Shown here: positions 55,561 to 64,000 of the stretch, one piece after another | Numbering within the stretch: the first letter of the stretch is position 1 | How the letters are laid out: each line of letters begins with the position of its first letter | Source of the DNA: Monarcha castaneiventris obscurior | Lineage: Eukaryota > Chordata > Aves > Passeriformes > Monarchidae | Assembly (NCBI GenBank): GCA_026261815.1 | Contig: JAMPIT010000230.1 | Coordinates: 37,098,501 to 37,162,500 of the forward strand | Direction of reading: 5' to 3' | Length of the DNA stretch: 64,000 bases | Translations under genes and position numbers: made by a program | Notes under the pieces: generated by a model | The model's database searches: none | What the model was told of the DNA's origin: nothing | Seen by the model: only the letters and a program-made list of their open reading frames with translations

Positions 55561-56694
55561 TTTGAATGGTTTGCATGGAGAGGTTTTGGTAGTGGGGGGG
55601 TGGGCTGCAGGAGTGGATTCCACGAGAAGCTGCCAGAAGCTTCCCCCATGTATGACAGGGCCAGTGCCAGCCGGCTCCAGGACTGTCGCTGGCCAAGGCT
55701 GAGCCAGTCAGAGATGGTGAAAATGCCTCTGTGACAAGGGATTAAAGAAGGAAATAAGTTATTGTTCAGATTTAGTTGTGCTCAGAGAAGAGCAGGGTGA
55801 GAGGAATATGTAAGAACAACAGCTCTGCAGACAGCAAGGTCAGTGGAGAAGGAGGGGCAGGAGGTGCTCCAGGCGCTGGAGCTGGGTTTCCCCTGCAGCC
55901 TGTGGTGAAGACCACGGGGAAGCAGCTGTGCCCCTGCAGCTCACAGAGATCGATGGGAGCACAGGGATCCCCCTGGAGCCTGTGGGGGAGATCCATACTG
56001 GAGCTGGTGGAGGATGCCTGAGAGGAGGCTGTGAGCCCATGGGAGGCCTATGCTGTGATAGGCTCCTGGCAGGGACCTGGAGACCCAGGGAGAGAGGAGC
56101 CCACCCTGGAGCAGGTTTCCCGGAAGGGCTTGTGACCCTATGGGGGACCCACGCTGGAGCAGGCTGTTCTTGAAGGACTGCAACCCATGGAAAAGTGACC
56201 CACATTGGGGCAGTTCGTGAAGAGCTGTATCCCATGGGAAGGACTCAGGCTGGAGAAGTTTGTGGAGAGCTGTCTCCTGTGGGAGCAAGCCCACACTGGA
56301 GCAGGGGAAGGACTCCTCTCTCTGAACAGCAGCAGGAACAACCTGTGATGAGCTGACTGTAACCCCCATCCCCTGTCTCTCTGCACCACTTTGGGGGAGG
56401 AGATAGAGCTTGGGAAAGAGAGCTCTCTCTGGGGAGTGGAGGAGGTATTTTTAAGATTTGTTTTTCTTCTCATTATCCTGCTCTGATTCTGATCGCTAAT
56501 AAATTCAGCTAATATCCCCAAGCAGAGTCTGTTCTGCCTGTGACAGGAATTGGTGAGTGATGTCTCCCTGTCCTTATCTCAATTCATGAACCTTTTATTG
56601 TATTTTCTTTCCCCCGCCCAGTTGTGGAGGGGAATGATAGAGCAGCTGTGGTGGGTGCCTGGCATCCAGCCAGGGCAAATCCACCATCAAAACA
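55561..56694 (+). mobile_element. LTR of a second avian endogenous retrovirus family
   Basis: About 1.1 kb that I recognise as a long GC-rich LTR common in bird genomes. It starts near 'tggtttgcatggagaggttt' (55567), has 'ccagtgccagccggctccag' near 55661, the tandem 'ctggagcagg' region, 'aacctgtgatgagctgactg' near 56340 and an 'aataaattcagctaat' polyadenylation-type block near 56500. It continues with 'ttctgcctgtgacaggaatt' near 56531 and ends around 'ctggcatccagccagggcaa' and the following CCA. I could not fix the exact ends or a target duplication. No coding region follows, so it is solo or truncated. Confidence 0.8.
56104..56310 (+). repeat. GC-rich tandem repeat inside the LTR (45-51 bp units)
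   Basis: Copies of a 'ctggagcagg'-like core begin near 56106, 56154, 56205, 56250 and 56295, each followed by a '...gaaggactgcaacccatgg'-like half. The spacing is 45 to 51 bp. The units differ by point changes and small indels. They produce long apparent open frames on both strands (for example 55941-56369 on -), which are not genes. Confidence 0.8.
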
Positions 56695-56873
56695 TAGTGA
56701 AAAAACAAGTTGCTGGTGACAGACCAACAACAGGGTTGCAGTACGACTGTCTCATATCTGCTAGAGAAAGCCAGGACATGCTGTAGTGACACACATGCAG
56801 TGGAGTTGGGCAAAATCTGCAATAGCTGTTATATGCACACCATTAACAAATCTAATCAATTAAAATAATAATT

Positions 56874-56920
56874 AAAAAAAAAAAACAAAACAAAACAAAA
56901 CCCAACCAAAACCCAACCAA
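56874..56920. repeat. A-rich (CAAAA) low-complexity tract
   Basis: A run of about 12 A followed by CAAAA units and CCAACC interruptions. Confidence 0.9.
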
Positions 56921-57594
56921 ATCTAGACAACATACAACTTAGCTTCTAAGGAGATTCATACCTATGAGGAGATTTCACTCCATTCCTCCAAAATGCACTC
57001 CAAAATCCATTTTGTCTTTACTACAAATCCCATGAAGAAAACACAGATCAGCACTGATTGTGGATAACATACTACCAGTGCTGCTAAAGAAGTTGCATGA
57101 CTCAGGGGAAACACAATGTGCTTTCCAAATTCCCAGTGCTCCTGTGAAAATCAAAGACATAGCACATCCACCAATGTGATTAAGGATGGATGTCCACTGA
57201 CCTTCTCCAGATCCTACATATGTGTGGAAATGTACTGCCTGTTCTTTCACCCGTTTCCTTCTGCAGGATAAACACAGAATCAAGAAGAATTCCTTATACT
57301 ACACTGTCATCCCGTGCAGCTATGAAGAATATTCTTTTATGTCTCCTTTAAAATAACATTTTTAAAGATTTAGAATCTTAAGTTAGTTTTCTGCAGAACA
57401 ACTACTCTCTAAGGAATTCCAGCACAGCAGAAAAAAATAAGTAGTCCTGAATAAATCAGCAAAAAAAGACTGCTTATTATTTCACTGCTGTTAGCCCCAT
57501 GTGCATTTCTATGGCACTCATATGTTGAAAGTACTAGCATATGTGCCTGCAACCTTGAAGCATGCTCTACATTTCAGCTATTACATTTACTGCA

Positions 57595-57818
57595 ATAGGA
57601 CCCAAGGGAATGAAATGGAATTGCACTGGGGGAAGTTCAGACTGGACATCAGGAAAAGGTCCCTCACTGGAACTGGCTCCTGAGACAAGTGATCACAGCA
57701 CCAAGCCTGTCTGAGTTCAGGGAGTGTCTGGATGATGCTCTTGGTCATTTGGTTTAGTTTTAGGAAGTCCTGTGAGGAGCAGAGAGTTGGATTCAATCCT
57801 TTTATGTCCTTTCAAAAT
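57595..57818 (+). mobile_element. CR1 LINE 3' fragment, + orientation
   Basis: Contains the final CR1 segment in forward order: 'gggaatgaaatggaattgca', 'aagttcagactggacatcag', 'ctcctgagacaagtgatcac', 'gcaccaagcctgtctgagtt' and 'gagagttggattcaatcctt'. The terminal ATTCTATG-type octamers are not clear. About 220 bp, non-functional, antisense to the host gene. Confidence 0.85.
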
Positions 57819-58895
57819 GGATACACTATCACTGATTTCCTTTAATAGATACCTTATCCCTGTAGTAGTTCTTGTAAAACACTGAAGTCCACATTCAGCA
57901 TACACCTCCTCTTCATTGCAGTTAATTGAAGTAACACACTTTCTATTAGTCTGTGAGATAAATGCCTATACAACTAGAACACATTTGTACATTTATAACA
58001 GGACTTGGTAGACCTTGATGCCTTCTCTTTTTTTTAATAAGTTGTGTGATATTTTTCCTACAGCATCAAATCCTGGGAGCTTGTCATTAGGGCGAAAAAT
58101 TTTGAAATACTTGAAAACATTTATAAAGAAGTTTGTTAGACCTCATGGCTGAAAAAGTAATCTGTAAACATAACTCAAGTACGCCGTAAAGGTTTAAAAA
58201 TTAGACCATTATTTTATTTTGGGAGTGTTGAATCATGGTTTCCAATACTTTGAGCTGGCAGCTGCAAAACACTTGCAAGCTGAAACATCAATTTAATGAG
58301 TAGCCCATAGGAATATTCAAACTTCCATTAGAAAATTTTCAAGCTCGAATCATACTAAAAACTTTGCAGAGATAAAAAATAACTGAAAAAATACTGCTAG
58401 GGCACCAGGAACTATAAATTCTTAAAACCTCTTCATACTTATATTTGGGAGGGCAAGGGGTGGGGAGGGTTTATGTTTGTTTGTTTTAGAAAACCTAACT
58501 GCAGTCTCCTAGACTTTAAAATAATGATTAATGTAAAGACAAGAACAGACTTACTCTATTAAAGTAGTTAATGTTTTTTTACACTAAAGAATATTTGAGA
58601 TGGTAAATAATAGGATAGCAGGTGAAAAATATAACAAATGCTAGGCTTATAATGACAGACTTTTTATATTTTCTTTCTTGTGTCAAAATTTTCCTGCAGG
58701 AAAGATATACTATCTTGAGGACAAAGCATTTGCCTAGTCTTAAAGGCCACTGCATTTTTTTCATCCCCTGACCTTTTGTGCTAGTAAACGCTTGCATTGG
58801 TTTTTGTGCTGTACTCAAATATTTTGTTAAATATATCAGCTTTATCCTTTAAACTCTGTAATGACAGAGTATTGAAATAAAATATACTTGTAATG

Positions 58896-58955
58896 GATAT
58901 ACTTTGTATATATACTATATATATTTATGTATGTATACTATGTAAATATACTATG
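58896..58955. repeat. TA-rich imperfect repeat
   Basis: Repeated TATATACT/ATGTATAC units of low complexity in the last intron. Confidence 0.75.
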
Positions 58956-59382
58956 TAATGAACCTTTTGTTCAGGTGTGGGTTTATGTGGGAAAAAACGG
59001 TGAGGAAATTGCTGCCAGGCTTGTACTACTCTTTCATCTGAATGAAGAAAACAGAAGTGGCCAAAAAAAAGCTGCCTAGATTAGCTAATAAGCCCACATA
59101 CATTTCTTCCAGTGCAAGCATCCCTGTATTATAATAAACTGCACTAAGTTTAAAGTGGATTGCAGTCATGTAAACAGGAAGACAATACATTTGGGTTTAG
59201 CACATCATAATTAACATTTTCTTTTTAAATTGGCTGGACTGACTTGCTGGAAGAGAAACTGTAATAACCACTTTCCTCTAGAACCTCTTCAATTAGAGTC
59301 TACAACATAAAAGAACTTAATTTCAGTGAATGATCTTCATTAAAATAATAAATGAAAACATATAGGTACATATACAGCTTAC

Positions 59383-59435
59383 CTGCAACTGCTCATATGT
59401 CATCCCTTCTGCCATGCCAGAAGTGCCAAGAATAC
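59383..59435 (-). CDS. Internal coding exon (53 bp) of the unidentified protein
   Basis: Bounded on the minus strand by a good acceptor (TTGCCTTTTACTTTAAG) and a near-consensus donor (CAG|GTAAGC). Two of the three frames contain stops. The open one begins with the last two bases of a glycine codon split with the previous exon (G|GT) and then reads ILGTSGMAEGMTYEQLQ, ending at a codon boundary. That matches the phase 1 end of the upstream exon and the phase 0 start of the downstream exon. At 53 bp it is too short to stand out as an open frame alone. The function is unknown. Confidence 0.8.
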
Positions 59436-60508
59436 CTTAAAGTAAAAGGCAAGTAATGCTATACTACTGAATTAGGGATTTATGCTCCCTTATCAGTTTC
59501 TTAGCAATTCCACTACAAACATAATGACAGAGATGCTTCATGATCCGTAACTCCCACTGAGTACAATGACCCCCTGAAGAGGTGAGGTCATTTTATGGCA
59601 TGATATGAACATTTGATGCACACACATTATGGAAGTATTCTAACCAATGAAAAATAATTTAAAGACTTAATGTAACAGAACGCAGAAATGCAACTTTCTT
59701 ATTTTTTCCCACTTACAGTGGAAATTTACAGTGGAAAGGGCACACAGCCAGCAGCAATTTGTGAGGACAAAAGTATTGTCTGCAGGTTAAGAGATTCAAA
59801 AATTACAGATAATGAGCATCTCAACAAATTGCATTATCGTCTCTGGGAACAAAATAATGCTCATATTTAAAGTGATTGTTAGGGACTCATTTCCTACTCA
59901 AATATCACCCTTGACATTTAGTATTAATTTTGGTTTTTGCAATAAGCTGTGGAACAGATATGCTATTTTCAACACAAAGGCCATCAAAACTAAAGTTTCT
60001 CACTCTTCTCTCTGGCACCACAGATTTTAATGTTACTGTATCCTCTAGTCCATGGATTGCAATATAGTTTTTTCTGTATTTAGAAGAATGTAAATGGCAC
60101 AATGACAGGCTGTACATTTCCCTTATGTCCACTGCACAAAAAAGGACATGATAAAAAAAGTCTGTGAACCAGGAATTGTAGTTCTCCACCCCAGATGATG
60201 CCACAGCTGGTAGGTTTGATTATACATGGTGTTTGTGATTTGTCTCACTGAGTATCAGTAGTCCAAAGTATAATGCAGTGGTAAACTGCATTTCTTACCA
60301 CGAATTAAACAAAACAAAACAAAACAAAACAAAAAACAACCAACCAAACAAAAACCCCAAACCAAAAAACACCAGAAAATCAGTATAGTCACCATAACTT
60401 TATTGTCTTTAAAGACTGATCTTGGAGTAGCAATTCCTTCTGCTTTGGTACCATACACTTTATTGGAAATATATATGCCACTGTAGAAGTTTATGATGTT
60501 TTGTTTAC
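59436..60508 (-). other. Intron between the 109-bp and 53-bp exons
   Basis: About 1.07 kb with a good donor and acceptor. It contains the CAAAA tract at 60309-60372. No other feature is recognised. Confidence 0.7.
60309..60372. repeat. (CAAAA)n tract grading into A/C-rich DNA
   Basis: About five CAAAA units followed by AACC/AAACC variants. It lies within 200 bp downstream of the 60509-60617 exon donor. In the minus-strand transcript it would read as UUUUG repeats. Confidence 0.9.
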
Positions 60509-60617
60509 CTTTTCTCTCATCCAGAAGCAACATATTTCCACCTGAAGAAAGATGCACCCCACGCCAATCTGCTGTGAAGATGCTGGGTTCAATCAATTCA
60601 GGAGAACCTTGTAGCAC
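60509..60617 (-). CDS. Internal coding exon (109 bp) of the unidentified protein
   Basis: The acceptor is a long T tract ending in CCCCTAG (complement of 60618-60640), and the donor is AAAAG|GTAAAC. The exon is phase 0 at its start and leaves one base (G) at its end. It encodes VLQGSPELIEPSIFTADWRG, then VHLSSGGNMLLLDERK. The open frame runs on past the donor into intron sequence rich in repeated TTTTG, but the splice donor and the phase of the next exon show where coding ends. Residue pattern suggests a globular, strand-containing region. No catalytic motif or known domain is recognised. Confidence 0.8.
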
Positions 60618-63600
60618 CTAGGGGAAAAAAAAAAAAGAGAAAAAGGAAAAGAGATACCTGAAATCTCCATCCTGCCCATTTTCAAAAACTTCAGACTTCT
60701 AGGAGGCAGCTTACCCTTTCCTATGTTTCCCAGTGCAATCAGAAGTCAAAAGAAATTTCAGGCCTTTTTAGATTAATGAAAAACTGGTGAACACAATTAT
60801 GAACATCCTACCTTCTTCTCTCTAGAAACACTGAACACTGCAAGATGCATTTAGTATAAAGCACTGAATTCTTCAGATGATCTGAATAAAATGTGATGAA
60901 CTATACACTTGTGTGAAGATTAACAGGAAAGTGTATTCTCTTGAACCTATGAGAGGAGCAGCTGATGACTCTGTTTTTTAAAATTGTGGCTTCAAGTGAA
61001 ATTGTTAGCCCATATTCAAGTGGTATAATTCCCGTTAAAGGGATCCCAGCACTCTTGAAAACTCACAGTCAGTTCAGATACTTGATTATATGAGCAAAGA
61101 TACTGACATTTAACTTAAAACCACCTAATTTTGAAAATATCCACTGGTAACAACTCTGACAGGACCACCTTCGTGTACAGGAGAGAAATTCCAGTCATGC
61201 ATTTCTGCAGCATGGTAACACTTTTACTATTACAGAAACAGAAGAATCTCTTTTGCTGGAAGACCTTTACCCCACCATTGATCAGTGAAGGAATCTTTTT
61301 GTCTGTAATTCTAATTAGGTTTTCTAACATGGCATAGTTAAAATCCCATTATTTTAAAATTTTATTTCCGGAAATTGTACAATCTCAAAACAACATTTGC
61401 TGTAAGAATTCAACCTAGTTTTTTTCTCTATTTAGGTTCTTCCCATTACCTCCAAATTATATCCATGTCACCCAGTACATTTACAGTGTTGTTTTTGGTA
61501 AATTATGTAACATTTATGCTTATCAATTCTCCATCCTTCTAACTGCACATTTTGTTGTTGCTTTCTATTAATAGAATATAACTATTTCCTTTAAGGTACA
61601 TTGCATTGCATTCAATATTTCAAACATTTTCAATTTACTACCATTTACTTTTTAAATAGAGTATTTCTTCCCTTTTCTGCAAGTTTAAATCCGATAGTTT
61701 TGAAGCTAACACAGTTTTACTGTTGATAACATTTACAAATAACTTCCTTTCTTTCTCAACACCAGAAAATTAAGTTAATTTTATAAAAAAACACTTCCTT
61801 TTTCTTATCATATTTTTGGGCATCCTTTTCTGAGAACATCAACTCAATACACAATGAGCAGGTATTTCTTAGATTTAATGTTATGGCTGAAATACAGGCA
61901 TTGTTTAATGTAAATCCCAACTTGATTTATAGGACAGCATGAAACTGATAGCTCAGAAAAAAGCATCTTTAACTACCTTTCTAATGTACTACCAATATGC
62001 CACCTTCCAGGAAGTTTTAGAATCGCAGGTTTATTATTACAGAAGCAAAGGAAGGATCCAGCATTTGGGGTCAGTCTGTTTTGTAGCAAACAATGGCATA
62101 GAAGATTCCATAATTCAGTGGAAGTAGGTAATAATCAAGTTACAGAGGAGAATTATGTGAATAATAAGTCACCTTAGTCATCAAATTCTCGCTACAATAA
62201 TATATCTAATAACTGCTTTATCATCAATTAATAAATCAAATATCTTAGCTTCAGTCTCCCACACTACACAGGTGCCAAGGAAGTACACCTGTATTTTTGT
62301 GATACCAATATTAATAGCATGATTGAATAGCCAGAGAGACAAACTTGACCACAAGTAGCAAATGGTATACCACGCCTTTTTGATTTCTGATTTCATATTA
62401 CAAGGATTGCTCTGCTGACTCAAGAGGGACTTCTTGTATCTCTCAATGATTCTCCTTTTCAAGTTGCATTGCAAAACTGGTGGAAGCTACATGAAACAAA
62501 GAAACATGTTTTCACCATTCAGTTACAGAAGCCATAAAAAGAACCATTCAGAAGTGCCATTATTGAAAAATGCAGCTACACTGCAAAAGGAAAAATTGAT
62601 ATCTAGTAGCATGGTGAAAAACAACAGTGCAAGACTTGATTCAGTGGCATATTGTAATAAAGCTGCTTCGTTTGCCCACTCTCTTGGGCTTGGCTTATCA
62701 TACAACTCAGTTCCTCTAGTCTTGAAGGTAAACATCATTATAAGCCTAACACTGGTAATACCAGGTTTGCCTCCCTGATCTAAGTGCTAGTATTTGGGAC
62801 ATTTTCTACAGATGAAGCACACAGAACATTAGACTAGATTTCATGTTGGCTATAATGAGTTGCTCCATCTGAAATGAATGGAATATCAAGAAACTTAGCC
62901 CTTCATTCAATGTGTATAGAGTGGCTTCAACAGGCTCTTTTAAGGTACTTAAGGGTCTTAATACAATTCAGACCATCCCTTTTGCTCAAAGCTTCCTGAG
63001 GGAGGTAATTTACCTTTCACTTGTCTATAAAGCATAACTGATTCTGTATACTTTTTCCTCCTTTATCTTTTTGGTTTGAAAAAGAACATATTTTTCATCT
63101 ATATTTACAACAAACAAACAAACAAACAAACAAAAAACGACACCAAAAACCCAAACAAAGCACCCCAAAATAATACTGTATTGTGCTTGAAGTCTTCAAT
63201 AGAGAGTCCAAAGAATGTGTTTTCCTTTAAAACAATTTTTATGCTCCAACAGTATTGTACAGTTTCAGCTGTTGGTCACTGCAATGACGCCAACCCAGTC
63301 TGACAACCATTCTATGGTATGTTACTACCCTTTCGAAATTATCTTCTATGCTGTTTTTGTATAGTTGCTTATACCTGCAGACACTGTTTGAAAAGCTATG
63401 ATTTTCTACCATTTAGTATACACTTTATAATGACTTCATTGATATAAATTCATGAAGTGCCACTCCACTGAATTCAGGAAGCTTTTTGACTACTTAGGGA
63501 GGGGTTGACCACTAATGGTTCACATTCAAACACCAACATACTACACATTTTAAAGACATTTATCCCACTGGAACAATTTACTTCTCTTAGACAGCTATAA

Positions 63601-63864
63601 ATCCAGAATGGTTTTATTGGCCTCACAGGAGTCCTGATTTGCTCTGACAAACCAGGGATCAAAGTCACATGCTAAGCACAAAAGATTTCATCAGATAGCT
63701 GGTGGCAGACAGATTTTTTTTGTTACAGAGAGATACAACTCTTTTTTCATGCAGATAAGGCCTTACACATCTGCTTTAATGAGAAGTTGAATGTGCCTTA
63801 GCCTATAAGCAAGTAAAAAAAATTATGCCTTAGGAAAGGCCAACATATTCTATGGATTACATAC
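60618..63864 (-). other. Intron between the 51-bp and 109-bp exons
   Basis: About 3.2 kb, AT-rich. I tested several minus-strand donor-like sites in this stretch (near 60712, 60811, 61973, 63012 and 63366); the adjoining sequence has in-frame stops or no acceptor, so I call no further exon. A CAAA repeat lies at 63109-63134. Confidence 0.5.
63109..63134. repeat. (CAAA)n microsatellite
   Basis: About six uninterrupted CAAA units, followed by A/C-rich sequence to about 63165. Confidence 0.95.
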
Positions 63865-63915
63865 CACTGCAATCAACTGTGTGCAGTTAATGTACCATGG
63901 GGATACTGGGATATT
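63865..63915 (-). CDS. Internal coding exon (51 bp) of the unidentified protein
   Basis: This is the most upstream exon visible in the window. The acceptor is pyrimidine-rich (ttctttaccacttctgcttcag) and the donor is GTG|GTATGT. It encodes NIPVSPWYINCTQLIAV in phase 0 at both ends, so it fits the phase of the 60509-60617 exon. The peptide looks like a conserved core strand or helix and contains an N-C-T sequon, which matters only if the protein is secreted. Support is splice sites plus frame. It is weaker than for the other three exons because a 51-bp phase 0 exon can arise by chance. The gene continues beyond 64,000. Confidence 0.6.
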
Positions 63916-64000
63916 CTGAAGCAGAAGTGGTAAAGAACAAGTCCAGTGCTTGAGAAACTTGGAGTTGCCTCAGGCACTAGTGTTCAATTTTAGCTTTTGT
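63916..64000 (-). other. Partial intron at the window edge
   Basis: Pyrimidine-rich 3' end of an intron upstream of the 63865-63915 exon. The rest of the gene lies beyond the window. Confidence 0.5.

Larger units (their letters stand above)
47481..59382 (-). other. Last intron of the minus-strand gene
   Basis: About 11.9 kb between the 59383-59435 donor and the 47480 acceptor. It carries most of the mobile DNA of the gene end: two LTRs and one CR1 piece in + orientation (antisense to the gene), one CR1 piece in - orientation (sense), an AAT microsatellite and A/C-rich tracts. I saw no additional exon, though a small in-frame exon could be missed. Confidence 0.6.

Noticed and set aside
53548..55566. 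Possibility that the two LTRs flank one provirus
   Set aside because: The two LTRs belong to different families, the left one has its own exact target duplication on both sides, and no retroviral coding sequence lies between them.
55776..56521. Overlapping open frames of 78-142 codons on both strands
   Set aside because: They fall inside a GC-rich LTR with tandem units. Frames are open because stop codons are rare in this composition, and they overlap on opposite strands.
60255..60508. Continuation of the 60509-60617 exon frame to lower coordinates
   Set aside because: The sequence after the AAAAG|GTAAAC donor becomes the translation of T/G-rich repeats, and the phase of the next exon requires splicing here.
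1..64000. tRNA, rRNA, CRISPR arrays, phage or plasmid functions
   Set aside because: No cloverleaf-like TψC/anticodon arrangement, no spaced direct repeats and no prokaryotic gene organisation were seen. The window is vertebrate nuclear DNA.

Overview
The window reads as vertebrate nuclear DNA, almost certainly from a bird. It is AT-rich and has no dense coding. It carries several CR1 LINE copies, whose 3' ends show the 'acagaatcacagaatggttg.gttggaa' style recurring in bird genomes, and two LTRs that I recognise as the kind common in songbird and other avian genomes. I see no bacterial, phage, plasmid or CRISPR content. Most stop-to-stop open frames are chance frames of 60-160 codons in non-coding DNA.

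Layout: positions 1 to about 46,180 look intergenic. I find no convincing gene there, only old CR1 fragments (4.5-6.0 kb on +; 20.8-22.0, 23.9-25.1 and 37.9-38.6 kb on -; possibly 29.2-29.7 kb on +), simple repeats, one tandem pair of octamer motifs at 12.1 kb, and two speculative coding-like stretches on the minus strand (33.5 and 41.4 kb).

From about 64.0 down to 46.2 kb lies the 3' end of one protein-coding gene on the minus strand. Four exons (63,865-63,915; 60,509-60,617; 59,383-59,435; 47,328-47,480) have good splice sites. They join in a single frame, including one codon split across an intron, and give the last 121 residues and the stop codon. A 3' UTR of about 1.15 kb runs to a good polyadenylation site near 46,180-46,205. 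I could not name the product.

The last intron of this gene is about 11.9 kb. It holds a solo LTR with an exact 5-bp target duplication, a second LTR with an internal GC-rich tandem repeat, two CR1 pieces and an AAT microsatellite. Both LTRs and several A/C-rich tracts lie antisense to the gene. I did not find an undescribed biological system. The most informative items are the unnamed gene end and the two LTRs.
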